A stretch of DNA of 64,000 bases from Marinicella pacifica (GCF_014636635.1 NZ_BMEO01000006.1:121650-185649), one strand, 5' to 3'; shown: positions 36,897-46,747, numbered from the stretch's first letter. The notes: generated by a model not told the origin, from the sequence alone. A program made the numbers and translations.

Positions 36897-38009
36897 TTAA
36901 TTTTGAATTTGTAATTCAGTGCGTCGGTTGCGTTGACGACCTTCATCGGTTTCATTGGTGGCAATTGGGCTGTTTTCACCATAGCCTTTCCAGGTCATAC
37001 GATCAGCATCTATGCCTTTATCAACCAGGTAGTCATACACCACTTTAGCACGGCGCTCAGACAAATCCTGGTTATAACTTTCCGTACCGATGGAATCGGT
37101 GTGACCGGCCACCTCAACAAGGATTGTACCGTGTTCACCCATCGTTTTCACCGCTGCATCCAGAATCTTGATGGATTCGGGTCGTAAGGTGGCTTTGTCG
37201 AAATCAAAGTGAACACCCTGAAGTTCAATCACAACCTGAACTTCACAACCGTCTTTATCCACCACCGCACCGGCGCGTGTGTCAGGACATTTGTCTTGTG
37301 AATTAGGCACGCCGTCATTGTCATCATCTCCGTCAGTGATGGGACAACCGTACTCATCAACTTCGACTCCTGCCGGTGTGTTTGGACAGCGGTCCATTTG
37401 ATCGCTGACGCCATCACCATCGGAATCTAACTGCGGTGCCGGTTCAATCGCTTCTGCAGCCGGCGCCTGACGGGCTTCACCCAAAGCGATACTGACACCC
37501 ATTGAGAACATATAATCATCATAACTGCTGGCAGAACCGGTGTAGTCATCGGTATCCAGCCGGTATTTAACCTCACTGATAAAATCAATGCGATCATTCA
37601 CGTTTTTACGGATACCTACACCAAGGTTTAACATCCAGTCATCAGAACTGACGCGAGGACCCTGACCATCATGATTCAATAATCCGGCACCAATACCAAT
37701 AAAGGGTCTGAGACTATCGCCCTGATTAAAATGATAACGAGACATCAGTCCGTAACCGGTTTGTTTCATGGAGCCGGCACGACCTTCATTGGCAAATCTG
37801 GCATGGTCAATTTCAAAATCCAGGGTCCAATTGGGATTGATGAATTTACCCAAACCCAAACCCACACCAAACTGAGATTCAATGTTTTTTTCGCCGTCAG
37901 TGGCGGTGAAATTTATAGTTGGTGATAAATGCCAACGATCATCATATTCTTGTGCCAATGCGGTACCGGCTAAGGCCGACAATGACAATCCTAACAATAA
38001 TTTTTTCAT
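36897..38009 (-). CDS. OmpA-family outer membrane protein with calcium-binding TSP3 repeats
   Basis: A 370-residue outer-membrane protein. Signal peptide ends at ALAQE (residue about 20). An eight-strand beta-barrel (about 21-180) is followed by two thrombospondin-type-3 stretches rich in aspartate (DSDGDGVSDQMDRCPNTP and DDDNDGVPNSQDKCPDT), then the peptidoglycan-binding OmpA domain (about 260-370) with VHFDFDKATLRPES and GHTDSIGTESYNQDLSERRA. It anchors the outer membrane to the wall. The cysteine pairs in the TSP3 repeats probably form disulphides. Confidence 0.94.
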   Translation of the reverse strand: MKKLLLGLSLSALAGTALAQEYDDRWHLSPTINFTATDGEKNIESQFGVGLGLGKFINPNWTLDFEIDHARFANEGRAGSMKQTGYGLMSRYHFNQGDSLRPFIGIGAGLLNHDGQGPRVSSDDWMLNLGVGIRKNVNDRIDFISEVKYRLDTDDYTGSASSYDDYMFSMGVSIALGEARQAPAAEAIEPAPQLDSDGDGVSDQMDRCPNTPAGVEVDEYGCPITDGDDDNDGVPNSQDKCPDTRAGAVVDKDGCEVQVVIELQGVHFDFDKATLRPESIKILDAAVKTMGEHGTILVEVAGHTDSIGTESYNQDLSERRAKVVYDYLVDKGIDADRMTWKGYGENSPIATNETDEGRQRNRRTELQIQN

Positions 38010-38174
38010 AGACGATTCCTCTCGTTTTAGGTTGAAAGTTTAGATTTTATCATATTCAAACAGAATTCCGTACAGATGTTTATTTTAACGGTTAAAAATC
38101 ATCATGAAGTCAGAATATTGACATAAACTGTCATTTTGACCTGTTTTTCACTGAACAAAAGGAAAAATTGAGGT

Positions 38175-39653
38175 ATGAAATCAGCCACAATCATTTTTCC
38201 GCACCAATTATTTGCCGATTTATCGGCCATTAAAAACCACTCAATATATCTGGTTGAAACTGATTTATTTTTTAATCAGTACCCTTTTCACAAGCAAAAA
38301 ATCGCTTTCCACCGGGCCACGATGAAAGCGTATGAGGCGTTTATTGAACCCCATGTGGCTTCCATACATTACATCGAAGCCCACACGCCGCTGGCTGACA
38401 TTTATGAGTTAATCAAACACCTGGCCAACAATAATATTGACCGTCTGAATATTTACCCGACACATGATGACTGGCTTAATCAACAGATACGACAGGGCTG
38501 TCAATCCCGAGGTTTGGATATCAATACCATACCGTCACATCTGTTTCTCAACAAAACTGAAGATTTGGCCGCATTTTTTAAAGGCCATGAAAACCTTTTT
38601 CACCATCATTTTTACCAGCAACAACGTCGGCGGCACAAGCTGTTAATGCAAGGTAATAAACCCTGTGGCGGTCAATGGAGTTTTGACGGTGAAAACCGTA
38701 AAAAATACCCCAAAAACAAGCAACCACCAAAGCTCAAAAAAGCCAACTGGACAAGCTATCATGAGCAGGCAGCACACTATACCGAAGAGTATTTTGGTGA
38801 TCATTACGGTTTTCCGATGGCACAGGACAATGACCTCATTTATCCAATCACCCACCAACAGGCACAAACCTGGCTGGCTGATTTTGTGCAGCACCGACTG
38901 GCTGAGTTCGGTCCTTATGAGGACGCCATTTGTTTTGACCAGCGGGTTTTAAATCACAGTCTGTTGACACCTATGCTGAACATCGGTTTACTCACACCCA
39001 AAGAGGTTATTTCAGCGGTACTTTCCCAAGCCAAAGAACACCACATCCCCATCAATTCTCTGGAAGGATTTATCCGACAAATCATCGGCTGGCGGGAATA
39101 CATTCACGGTCTATACCATTTCAAAGGACGAAAGCAACGCTGTTCAAACGCATGGAACCATCAGCGCCCGATGCCGAAGGGTTTTTATAACGGCGAAACC
39201 GGTATCGACCCGGTCGATCAAACCATTCACAAAGTATTGTCCAGCGGTTATTGTCACCACATTGAACGCTTGATGGTTTTGGGGAATTTTATGTTTTTGT
39301 GTGAAATTCACCCAAAGGCTGTTTACCGGTGGTTTATGGAATTGTTTATTGATGCCTATGACTGGGTGATGGTGCCCAATGTTTACGGTATGAGCCAGTT
39401 CGCCGATGGCGGACTGATGTCCACTAAGCCGTATATTTCTGGCAGTAACTACATCAGAAAGATGAGCGATTATGCAAGCGGTGACTGGTGTGAAGTGTGG
39501 GATGGCTTGTATTGGCGGATTATCGACAAACACCTTGACTACTTTAAAAATAACCGGCGCACCGCCATGATGGCCAGCAACTGGTTACGTCAGGATACCC
39601 ACAAGAAAAAGTCCCATTTAGCGGTGGCCGAAGATTTTTTAGCCGGATTGTGA
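38175..39653 (+). CDS. Photolyase-related protein (PhrB family), Fe-S loop missing
   Basis: A 492-residue protein of the deoxyribodipyrimidine photolyase-related family, whose studied members repair (6-4) photoproducts using FAD. Seen are SATIIFPHQLF at the start, the conserved RQIIGWREYIHGLYHF, HHIERLMVLGNFM and WVMVPNVYGMSQFADGG. The stretch that normally holds cysteines of the [4Fe-4S] cluster (Y-C-x2-C...C-P before LYW) reads KMSDYASGDWCEVWDGLYW: shortened, with only one cysteine. So the cluster is probably absent. The antenna pigment in the family is the lumazine made by RibH. Confidence 0.88.
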   Translation: MKSATIIFPHQLFADLSAIKNHSIYLVETDLFFNQYPFHKQKIAFHRATMKAYEAFIEPHVASIHYIEAHTPLADIYELIKHLANNNIDRLNIYPTHDDWLNQQIRQGCQSRGLDINTIPSHLFLNKTEDLAAFFKGHENLFHHHFYQQQRRRHKLLMQGNKPCGGQWSFDGENRKKYPKNKQPPKLKKANWTSYHEQAAHYTEEYFGDHYGFPMAQDNDLIYPITHQQAQTWLADFVQHRLAEFGPYEDAICFDQRVLNHSLLTPMLNIGLLTPKEVISAVLSQAKEHHIPINSLEGFIRQIIGWREYIHGLYHFKGRKQRCSNAWNHQRPMPKGFYNGETGIDPVDQTIHKVLSSGYCHHIERLMVLGNFMFLCEIHPKAVYRWFMELFIDAYDWVMVPNVYGMSQFADGGLMSTKPYISGSNYIRKMSDYASGDWCEVWDGLYWRIIDKHLDYFKNNRRTAMMASNWLRQDTHKKKSHLAVAEDFLAGL

Positions 39654-39661
39654 ATCAGCGA

Positions 39662-40186
39662 TTATTGACCGGGTTGCCAAAAAACCTCATCACCACCATT
39701 TAAACGCCGCCCCAGCACAAACAAATAATCAGATAAACGATTTAAATACTGCATAACTTCAGTCTCAATATTATGCGTCTGAGCGGCTTTCCAGGCATGG
39801 CGTTCAGCCCGGCGACAAATACTGCGTGCCAGATGCACATGGCTGCCGATGCGATTACCTGCCGGCAGAATAAACTGTTTAATTGGTTGTAACCGGGTTT
39901 GGTGCTGATCAATCCATTGTTCTAACTGTTTGACGTGATGGGCTTTAATCGGATTGTCCTTGTATTGTGCGACCTGCGCGCCCACATCAAACAACTGATG
40001 CTGAATCAGGGCCAGCTGCTGATCAATGTCTGCCTCGGGCTGGTCAGCACGGATTAATCCCACATGGGCATTCAGTTCATCAATATCACCAATGGCTTCC
40101 ATTAACCGGTCTTGCTTGTCGATACGGCTGCCATTGGCCAAGCCGGTTTGTCCGGCATCACCGCTGCGGGTATAAATTCTGGCCAT
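39662..40186 (-). CDS. Cob(I)alamin adenosyltransferase, PduO type
   Basis: A 174-residue enzyme that transfers the adenosyl group from ATP to reduced cobalamin, making adenosylcobalamin. Typical segments are YTRSGDAGQTGLANG (ATP site), SICRRAERHAW and YLNRLSDYLFVLGRRLN. I use the ATG at 40186 (MARIYTRSG), because the upstream frame to 40312 overlaps the gcvT start region and is not conserved. It stands convergent to the photolyase gene and divergent from gcvT. No cobalamin-dependent enzyme is in the window. Confidence 0.93.
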   Translation of the reverse strand: MARIYTRSGDAGQTGLANGSRIDKQDRLMEAIGDIDELNAHVGLIRADQPEADIDQQLALIQHQLFDVGAQVAQYKDNPIKAHHVKQLEQWIDQHQTRLQPIKQFILPAGNRIGSHVHLARSICRRAERHAWKAAQTHNIETEVMQYLNRLSDYLFVLGRRLNGGDEVFWQPGQ

Positions 40187-40201
40187 TATGTTAAACTTTG
40201 G

Positions 40202-40231
40202 TTGCAGTTCATAAGGCCTATAGAGTATAGT
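40202..40231 (+). promoter_or_regulatory. Possible promoter of the gcv operon
   Basis: TTGCAG and TATAGT are separated by 18 bases and lie 36 bases before the gcvT ATG. The -10 box is good, the -35 is weak. I see no glycine riboswitch here. Confidence 0.4.
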
Positions 40232-40266
40232 TCGACTGGAATTTTTGCAATCAATTTTATGATTCA

Positions 40267-41337
40267 ATGAATAAAACAAGTTTGTATCAGGCGCACCTGG
40301 ATGCGGGCGCAAAAATGGTTGATTTTGGGGGTTGGCAGATGCCCATAAATTACGGCTCTCAACTCGAAGAACACCATGCGGTGCGGCAACATTGTGGTCT
40401 TTTTGATGTCTCTCACATGACCATCATCGATGTCGCAGGAGAAGATGCCACCGATTTTCTGTATAAACTGTTGGCCGGTGACATCAAAAAAACTGATGTC
40501 AATCAGGCTTTATACAGCACCATGCTGAATGAAGATGGTGGCGTCATTGACGATTTAATTGTCTATAAACAATCCGACGAACGATACCGCATCATTTCCA
40601 ATGCCGCCACCCGGCAAAAAGATCTTGCGTGGATTCTTCAACAGGCCGATGATTTTAAGGTAACCATTGAAGAACAATCAGAATTAAGCATTCTCGCCTT
40701 ACAGGGGCCGCACAGTGAACAGCTGTTAAACAGTGTGTTGTCTTTTGATTTCAGCGACTTAAAAAAATTCAGGGCTACCCAGTCAGACGATTTGTTTATT
40801 GGTCGAACCGGTTATACCGGTGAAGATGGTTTTGAATTACTGGTGCCCAACAATCAGGCAAACGGTTTATGGGATAAGCTCGTTCAGGCAGGTGCCAAAC
40901 CTTGTGGACTCGGCGCACGGGATACCCTGCGACTGGAAGCCGGTATGCACCTCTACGGTCAGGACATGGATGAATCCATTTCACCCGTTAATTGTGGTTT
41001 GGCCTGGTCGGTGCGCAAAAACAATTATGATTTCATCGGTGGCAACGTGATAAAAACACAGCGTCAGCAGGGAGCCGATCAGCGACTGGTCGGTCTGGTG
41101 TTGTCGGGACGCGGCGTATTACGTCATGGCCAGAATCTCTTTAACAATGACCGGGAAATCGGCGTTATCACCAGTGGTGGTTTTTCGCCGACCACTGAAT
41201 CAGCGATTGCTTTGGCCAGAATTCCGGCCTCTTTAAAAACCGACACCCTGCAAGTTGAAATACGCAAAAAACAACTGCCCTGCCGGGTTGTTAAACCCAC
41301 TTTTGTTAGAAATGGTCAATCATTAATAGAGGAATAA
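40267..41337 (+). CDS. gcvT: Glycine cleavage system T protein (aminomethyltransferase)
   Basis: A 356-residue T protein that passes the methylene group of glycine from the H-protein lipoyl arm to tetrahydrofolate, releasing ammonia. Seen are MVDFGGWQMPINYGSQLEEH (landmark DFGGWQMPI), HCGLFDVSHM, RTGYTGEDGFE and LGARDTLRLEAGMHLYG. First gene of gcvT-gcvH-gcvPA, 4 bases before gcvH. Length is standard. Confidence 0.97.
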   Translation: MNKTSLYQAHLDAGAKMVDFGGWQMPINYGSQLEEHHAVRQHCGLFDVSHMTIIDVAGEDATDFLYKLLAGDIKKTDVNQALYSTMLNEDGGVIDDLIVYKQSDERYRIISNAATRQKDLAWILQQADDFKVTIEEQSELSILALQGPHSEQLLNSVLSFDFSDLKKFRATQSDDLFIGRTGYTGEDGFELLVPNNQANGLWDKLVQAGAKPCGLGARDTLRLEAGMHLYGQDMDESISPVNCGLAWSVRKNNYDFIGGNVIKTQRQQGADQRLVGLVLSGRGVLRHGQNLFNNDREIGVITSGGFSPTTESAIALARIPASLKTDTLQVEIRKKQLPCRVVKPTFVRNGQSLIEE

Positions 41338-41341
41338 AATT

Positions 41342-41734
41342 ATGAGTTATGTACCTGATAATCTGTCATATACCGCCAGCCACGAATGGTTAGAAAAAAT
41401 CGAAACCGGGCGTTACCGTGTCGGTATCACCGAATTTGCGCAAGACCAATTGGGTGATATTGTGTTTGTTGAATTACCTGAAATGGATGAATCTTACGCT
41501 CAGGAAGATGAATGCGGTGTGGTTGAGTCCGTCAAAACCGCTTCGGATTTATATGCACCGATTGGCGGCACCATTGTGGAGATCAATGATGCACTTGAGG
41601 ACACACCTGAACTAATCAACGATTCACCCTATGACGACGGCTGGATTTTTGTGATTGAAGTGGACGATGAATCTGATCTGGATAATTTATTGAGCGCTGA
41701 AGATTACCGCAACAGCATCGAAGACGAAGAGTAA
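41342..41734 (+). CDS. gcvH: Glycine cleavage system H protein
   Basis: A 130-residue lipoyl carrier. The lipoylation lysine lies in ESVKTASDLYAPIGG, followed by NDALEDTPELIND. The start MSYVPDNLSYTASHEWLE is typical. It shuttles the aminomethyl group between P and T proteins. It is followed after 7 bases by gcvPA. Confidence 0.98.
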   Translation: MSYVPDNLSYTASHEWLEKIETGRYRVGITEFAQDQLGDIVFVELPEMDESYAQEDECGVVESVKTASDLYAPIGGTIVEINDALEDTPELINDSPYDDGWIFVIEVDDESDLDNLLSAEDYRNSIEDEE

Positions 41735-41741
41735 ATTCATT

Positions 41742-43097
41742 ATGCCATTCATACCCCACACACAGGATGACATCAAAGCCATGCTGAACACCATCGGTGT
41801 GGCCAATATTGATGATTTGTTTGATGAAATTCCCAAAGAACTGTGGTCATCCAAACTGGATCAGTTAGACGACAGTATGCCGGAAATGGCGGTGGTCAAA
41901 AAGGTCTCTGCGCTGGCCAAAAAAGATGGCACACCGGTCTGCTATGCCGGTGCCGGTGCCTATGAACACCATATACCTGCAGCCGTTTGGCAGGTTGCCA
42001 CCCGTGGTGAATTTTATACCGCATACACCCCCTACCAGGCAGAAGTTTCACAGGGCACATTGCAGGTTATTTACGAATACCAAAGTATGATTGCACATAT
42101 GACCGGCCTGGATGTTTCAAATGCTTCTATGTACGACGGCGCCTCGGCTTTGGCAGAAGCGATTTTAATGGCGGTACGTGCCAACCGCAAAAGCAAATCC
42201 AAACGGATACTTGTGCCTGACACACTGAATCCGGTTTACAAACGGGTGGCCCACAATATTGTGCATAACCAGGAAATCACGCTTGAGTCGGTCCATTTTG
42301 ACCCGACCACCGGTTTGGTTGACCAACAGGATCTGGCACGTTTCGCAGGTGAAGACATCACCGCTCTTGTGATTCCACAGCCCAATTATTTTGGTTTGTA
42401 TGAAGATGTCCATGCGCTCACCGACTGGGCACATAACAACAAGGCATTAGCGATTGGCGTGGTTAACCCCATCAGTCTCGCCTTGCTCACCGCACCCGGT
42501 CAATGGGGAGAACATGGTGTGGATATTTGTTGTGGCGAAGGTCAAGCCATGGGTGTTCCGCTGTCATCAGGTGGCCCCTATTACGGTTTTTTAACCTGTC
42601 AACAGGATTATGTCCGACAAATGCCCGGACGCATTGTCGGCATGACCACGGATTTGGACAATAAACCGGGGTTTGCCCTCACTTACCAGGCCCGAGAGCA
42701 ACATATCCGGCGCGCCAAAGCCACCTCAAACATATGCACCAATCAGGGCTTGATGGTGACCGCATCCACCATTTACATGGCATTGCTGGGTTCCAATGGC
42801 CTTAGAAATGTGGCCGCTCATTGCATAAAAAATACCGAAATTTTGAAAAACAAACTGGCAAAACTCGATCACTTAAAGATTCTGTTTGATGCCCCTTGTT
42901 TTCATGAGTTTGTGATTCAGGTACACAGACCGGCGACTGATATCATTGCTGACATGGCCGCCAAAGGTTATGTGGCCGGCGTTAATATCTCTGAGGATTA
43001 TCCGGCTTTGGGCCAATGCATACTGCTGTGTGTCACGGAAACCAAAACAGAACAAGATTTAGACGAATTTGTGGCCGCTCTGTCCGAATGTCTCTAA
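41742..43097 (+). CDS. gcvPA: Glycine decarboxylase (P protein) subunit 1
   Basis: A 451-residue N-terminal half of the split, two-subunit glycine decarboxylase, a PLP enzyme that releases CO2 from glycine. Seen are FIPHTQDDIKAML, FYTAYTPYQAEVSQGTLQ, SMYDGASALAEA and ICTNQGLMV. The lysine that carries PLP is in subunit 2 (GcvPB), which is not adjacent: a strong terminator follows directly. GcvPB must be encoded elsewhere for function. Confidence 0.96.
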   Translation: MPFIPHTQDDIKAMLNTIGVANIDDLFDEIPKELWSSKLDQLDDSMPEMAVVKKVSALAKKDGTPVCYAGAGAYEHHIPAAVWQVATRGEFYTAYTPYQAEVSQGTLQVIYEYQSMIAHMTGLDVSNASMYDGASALAEAILMAVRANRKSKSKRILVPDTLNPVYKRVAHNIVHNQEITLESVHFDPTTGLVDQQDLARFAGEDITALVIPQPNYFGLYEDVHALTDWAHNNKALAIGVVNPISLALLTAPGQWGEHGVDICCGEGQAMGVPLSSGGPYYGFLTCQQDYVRQMPGRIVGMTTDLDNKPGFALTYQAREQHIRRAKATSNICTNQGLMVTASTIYMALLGSNGLRNVAAHCIKNTEILKNKLAKLDHLKILFDAPCFHEFVIQVHRPATDIIADMAAKGYVAGVNISEDYPALGQCILLCVTETKTEQDLDEFVAALSECL

Positions 43098-43117
43098 ACA
43101 TTCCTGCCTCAACCCAT

Positions 43118-43146
43118 AAAAAACCGGCCTTGTTGCCGGTTTTTTT
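43118..43146 (+). terminator. Rho-independent terminator of the gcv operon
   Basis: AAAAAACCGGC and GCCGGTTTTTT pair around CTTGTT, giving an 11-base stem with a T tail, 20 bases after the gcvPA stop. Confidence 0.92.
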
Positions 43147-43168
43147 AACCTGCTGTTATAATTGAAGG

Positions 43169-43702
43169 ATGCTCAAAAATCTGTTGGATAAAATCTGTTT
43201 TGCCTTTGGCGTTATTCTGTTTCTACAGTTACCCCAATTTATTGACCAGTACACCCAGCGAATTGGCGGCTATGTGGACTCGCAACAAGCACAAATAGCA
43301 GAATACCAAATGCTGGCAGATCGTCACTTCGACGGGGATTTAAATGCCTATATCACCAGACTCAAGCAAAATCCGGATCCTGTGATTGCCGACTCGGCCC
43401 AACAATTGAATACCCTGATAGTGAACAGTGAATCGCTGGCCCATGAAGCAGAAATTTATGAAACCAAACCCTTGTGGTACACCATACCCTATTTCATCAG
43501 TCATTTTCGCATAGATCTGGTGAAAGGTACAGCCCGTAATTTTACCCCGGGCATGCCGATAAACCTCTGGTCCTGGCTGTACGGACTGGTGGGTGGTGTT
43601 TTGTTCAGTTTGTTTTTTAACGGCGTCATCAGCTTGCCGAAAATACTGATACGTAAAAAGACTGTTAGTGTTTCAAACAATCACCCGACGATTCACAGCT
43701 GA
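43169..43702 (+). CDS. DUF2937 family membrane protein
   Basis: A 177-residue protein with a hydrophobic N-terminal helix (about 8-25), a central hydrophilic part of about 110 residues and a second hydrophobic helix (about 132-155). The layout, MLKNLLDKICFAFGVIL start and QFIDQYTQRIGGYVDSQ segment match the DUF2937 family, whose function is unknown. The ATG lies just after the gcv terminator with little upstream room (22 bases), so the promoter may overlap the terminator. Convergent with the cyclophilin gene. Confidence 0.8.
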   Translation: MLKNLLDKICFAFGVILFLQLPQFIDQYTQRIGGYVDSQQAQIAEYQMLADRHFDGDLNAYITRLKQNPDPVIADSAQQLNTLIVNSESLAHEAEIYETKPLWYTIPYFISHFRIDLVKGTARNFTPGMPINLWSWLYGLVGGVLFSLFFNGVISLPKILIRKKTVSVSNNHPTIHS

Positions 43703-43739
43703 GACGTCGGATGATTGCAAAAACATATGATTTGATTGC

Positions 43740-44237
43740 TTACAGTTGCTGATTCCATTCTTCAACACGATCAGACTGGGATTCCAATAAGGTATCCACG
43801 TCACCGCTGATTTCAATGGTTTTAATCTCATCATTACCTTCTATTTGATTCACCACAGCCATATCAGCTGCCGATTGGACTTCACCGAACACCGTGTGCT
43901 TACCATCCAAATGCGGCGTCGCCAGATGGGTGATGAAAAACTGACTGCCGTTGGTGCCGGGACCGGCATTGGCCATCGATAAAATACCCGGCTTATCATG
44001 TTTTAATCCCGGTACAATCTCATCTTCAAAACGATAGCCGGGATTACCGGTGCCGGTGCCAATCGGGCAACCACCCTGAATCATAAAGTTTGGAATAACC
44101 CGATGAAAACTAAGATCATCATAAAAACCGTGCCTGGCTAGATTAACAAAACTGGCCACAGTCACGGGCGTTTTATCAGCGAACAAATCTAAATGTATGT
44201 CGCCTTTATTGGTTTTAATGGTTGCTTGAATCGTCAT
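43740..44237 (-). CDS. ppiB: Cyclophilin-type peptidyl-prolyl isomerase
   Basis: A 165-residue cytoplasmic cyclophilin that speeds proline cis-trans isomerisation. It has no signal peptide. Active-site segments [27 protein letters not shown] and [11 protein letters not shown] are complete. Length is that of PpiB. It shares the region downstream with the convergent DUF2937 gene, where CCGACG/CGTCGG (about 43687-43712) may form a weak shared terminator. Confidence 0.95.
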   Translation of the reverse strand: MTIQATIKTNKGDIHLDLFADKTPVTVASFVNLARHGFYDDLSFHRVIPNFMIQGGCPIGTGTGNPGYRFEDEIVPGLKHDKPGILSMANAGPGTNGSQFFITHLATPHLDGKHTVFGEVQSAADMAVVNQIEGNDEIKTIEISGDVDTLLESQSDRVEEWNQQL

Positions 44238-44313
44238 GGTAGTTGCTTATTTTAAAAACAGTAATATGGGATGATTTGATTTAATTTCAAGGCAATGACC
44301 CGACTTGGTTGTG

Positions 44314-44319
44314 TATAAT
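44314..44319 (+). promoter_or_regulatory. -10 box before the prolyl oligopeptidase gene
   Basis: A consensus TATAAT lies 27 bases before the ATG at 44347. I do not see a convincing -35 box at the usual distance. Confidence 0.4.
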
Positions 44320-44346
44320 GAGGTTTTAATTTAATCACCATTAACC

Positions 44347-46461
44347 ATGCATAAAAATCTGACCCTTGTTTTTATAACATTCTTAGTCTTAGGCGCTTGT
44401 TCGCAACCCAACAAACCCGAAAATAATTCAAAAAACATCAATGTTTCTCAACACGATCCCTTTTTATGGCTTGAAGACGTCGGTGGTGAAAAAGCCCTTG
44501 ATTGGGTCAGAAAACACAATAAACGCAGTCTGGCGGTGTTAGAAAATGAGCCTCAATTTGCACAATTATATGCGGCCAATAAAAAAATTCTGAATGCCGA
44601 TGACCGCATTGCTTATGTCTCGCAAATGGGCGATTACCTCTATAATTTCTGGCGAGATGACGAGCATGTTCGTGGCATTTTTCGGCGCACCACCCTTGAA
44701 TCTTATAAAACGGATGAGCCGCAATGGGAGGTGGTCTTGGATGTGGACGCATTGGCAAATGAAGAAGACGAAAACTGGGTTTATAAGGGCATTAATTGTC
44801 GTCAACCTGCTTATGACCGTTGTATGGTTAATCTCTCCCGTGGTGGTGCGGATGCCGCCGTTTCCCGTGAATTTGATTTAATCACCGGACAATTTATCAA
44901 AGATGGTTTTTATTTGCCGGAAGCCAAAAGTGGTATCAGTTGGGTTGATCAAGACCAATTGTTGGTGGGTACAGATTTCGGTACTGACAGTGTCACAGAT
45001 TCAGGCTACCCGAAAATTATCAAATTATGGCAAAGAAATGAACCTTTAAGTCAGGCAGACACCGTATTCACCGGCAACCAAAGCGATGTCGGTATCTGGC
45101 CTATAACCTTTTATGATGGTGACAATCAGTATTTAATGATTCGCCAATCGGAAAGTTTTTACAGCGGACGACAATTTATACTTAATGGAGAATTTCAACC
45201 AATTCAGCTAAATATCCCAGAAGATGCCGATGTGGCTGGTTTAATCAACGGAAACCTGCTGATAAATCTAAAGTCCGATTTGGATTTAACCGACCGCATC
45301 TATAAACAAGGCAGCTTGGTCAGCACACCGTTAATGGCCTTAATTGACGGTCAGACGGACTATCAGGTGGTGATGGCACCCACTAACGAAATGGCCATTG
45401 CCGACGTAACAACCAGTCGTGATTATGTTTTTGTTAATACACTTGATAATGTCAGCAGTGTCCTTTACCAGTTTGAACCCAATAATAACTGGTCAAAACA
45501 AGTGATTGAGATGCCCAAACTGGGCAGTGTTTCGGTCAGCGGCACCTCTGACACCAACAACGATGTGTTTATCAATTACCATAACTACCTGACACCATCC
45601 ACCCTATATCATTACCAGGCTGATAAAAAAGAACTATCAGTTATTAAACAGTTACCTGCACAATTTAATGCAGATTCTTATGTGGTTGAACAGCATTTTA
45701 TGACCACATCAGATGGCGCCACAGTGCCTTATTTTACGGTTCATCACAAAGACATGATTTATGACGGCAAAAACCCGACTTTATTGTATGGTTATGGCGG
45801 ATTTGAAGTGTCGATGCGTCCACGTTATTTATCCATCGTTGCCACTGATTGGCTTGCAAATGGTGGTGTCTATGTGGTGGCCAATATCCGGGGTGGCGGA
45901 GAATATGGTCCGGACTGGCATCAGGCAGCGCTGAAAGAAAAACGCATGGTGGCTTATAATGATTTTATCGGCGTGGCGGAAGATTTAATCAGCAAAAACA
46001 TCACCTCTCCTGAGCATTTAGGCATTTATGGTGGTTCTAATGGTGGTTTGCTGGTCGGTGCTGTCACCATGTTACGTCCGGATCTGTTCAATGCCGTGGT
46101 GTCAGCGGTGCCATTATTGGATATGAAACGCTTCAATAAACTACTGGCCGGTGCCAGTTGGATGGGTGAATATGGTAATCCTGATATTCCGGAACAATGG
46201 GATTACATCAAAACCTATTCACCCTATCATAATTTAGTATCAGATAAAAAATACCCGGAAATCTTTTTCACCACCTCAACCCGTGATGACCGTGTGCATC
46301 CGGGACATGCCCGTAAAATGGCGGCACTGATGGAGGCTTATGGTCATGATTTTTATTACTATGAAAACATCGAAGGCGGTCACGGCGGTGCCTCCAACAA
46401 CGACCAAACCGCTTACCTACGCGCTTTAATATACAGTTATTTATTGATGAAGCTGAAATAA
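44347..46461 (+). CDS. Prolyl oligopeptidase family (S9) lipoprotein
   Basis: A 704-residue serine peptidase. The N-terminus has a lipobox (LVLGAC, Cys about 19), so the enzyme is probably a lipoprotein in the periplasm or outer membrane. A beta-propeller region (about 40-430) precedes the alpha/beta-hydrolase domain (about 430-704) with the nucleophile Ser in GIYGGSNGGLLVGA, the Asp in TTSTRDDRVHPGHA and the His in EGGHGGA. Such enzymes cut short proline-containing peptides. Length is typical for S9A. Confidence 0.94.
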   Translation: MHKNLTLVFITFLVLGACSQPNKPENNSKNINVSQHDPFLWLEDVGGEKALDWVRKHNKRSLAVLENEPQFAQLYAANKKILNADDRIAYVSQMGDYLYNFWRDDEHVRGIFRRTTLESYKTDEPQWEVVLDVDALANEEDENWVYKGINCRQPAYDRCMVNLSRGGADAAVSREFDLITGQFIKDGFYLPEAKSGISWVDQDQLLVGTDFGTDSVTDSGYPKIIKLWQRNEPLSQADTVFTGNQSDVGIWPITFYDGDNQYLMIRQSESFYSGRQFILNGEFQPIQLNIPEDADVAGLINGNLLINLKSDLDLTDRIYKQGSLVSTPLMALIDGQTDYQVVMAPTNEMAIADVTTSRDYVFVNTLDNVSSVLYQFEPNNNWSKQVIEMPKLGSVSVSGTSDTNNDVFINYHNYLTPSTLYHYQADKKELSVIKQLPAQFNADSYVVEQHFMTTSDGATVPYFTVHHKDMIYDGKNPTLLYGYGGFEVSMRPRYLSIVATDWLANGGVYVVANIRGGGEYGPDWHQAALKEKRMVAYNDFIGVAEDLISKNITSPEHLGIYGGSNGGLLVGAVTMLRPDLFNAVVSAVPLLDMKRFNKLLAGASWMGEYGNPDIPEQWDYIKTYSPYHNLVSDKKYPEIFFTTSTRDDRVHPGHARKMAALMEAYGHDFYYYENIEGGHGGASNNDQTAYLRALIYSYLLMKLK

Positions 46462-46596
46462 GGTGTGATGCGAAGTATCACACCGCAATACCGATGCAGG
46501 CCGGCATCCAGCATCTTTTAGAATAACCTTTACAAAATCTATATTAAACAACAGCGTTAAAGTGTCTAAATCTAAAGTGAGTTATTCTAATCTAAT

Positions 46597-46710
46597 TCTG
46601 TCTTCAGTCTTCTGTTCTCTGTCATCTGAAAACCACAAAGGGCACAAAGTTAAAGTAATTTAATAATCAACTTTGTGCCCTCTGTGAAAAACTTTGCGCC
46701 CTCTGTGGTT
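46597..46710. repeat. Dispersed intergenic repeat, copy 2
   Basis: Starts TCTGTCTTCAGTCTTCTGTT, then AAAACCACAAAGGGCACAAAG, a short AT-rich spacer and CTTTGTGCCCTCTGTGAAAAA...GCCCTCTGTGGTT. The second half is an inverted repeat of the first. The stretch 46462-46747 otherwise has no gene; ATGCAGGCCGGCAT at about 46493 is a further palindromic remnant. Confidence 0.7.
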
Positions 46711-46747
46711 ATCTTTTCAGGGAACCAATAAAAAAACAGAGTGCTAT

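Noticed and set aside
43684..43718. Strong terminator between DUF2937 and ppiB
   Set aside because: The CCGACG/CGTCGG stem has a long loop and no T run; I mention it only as weak.
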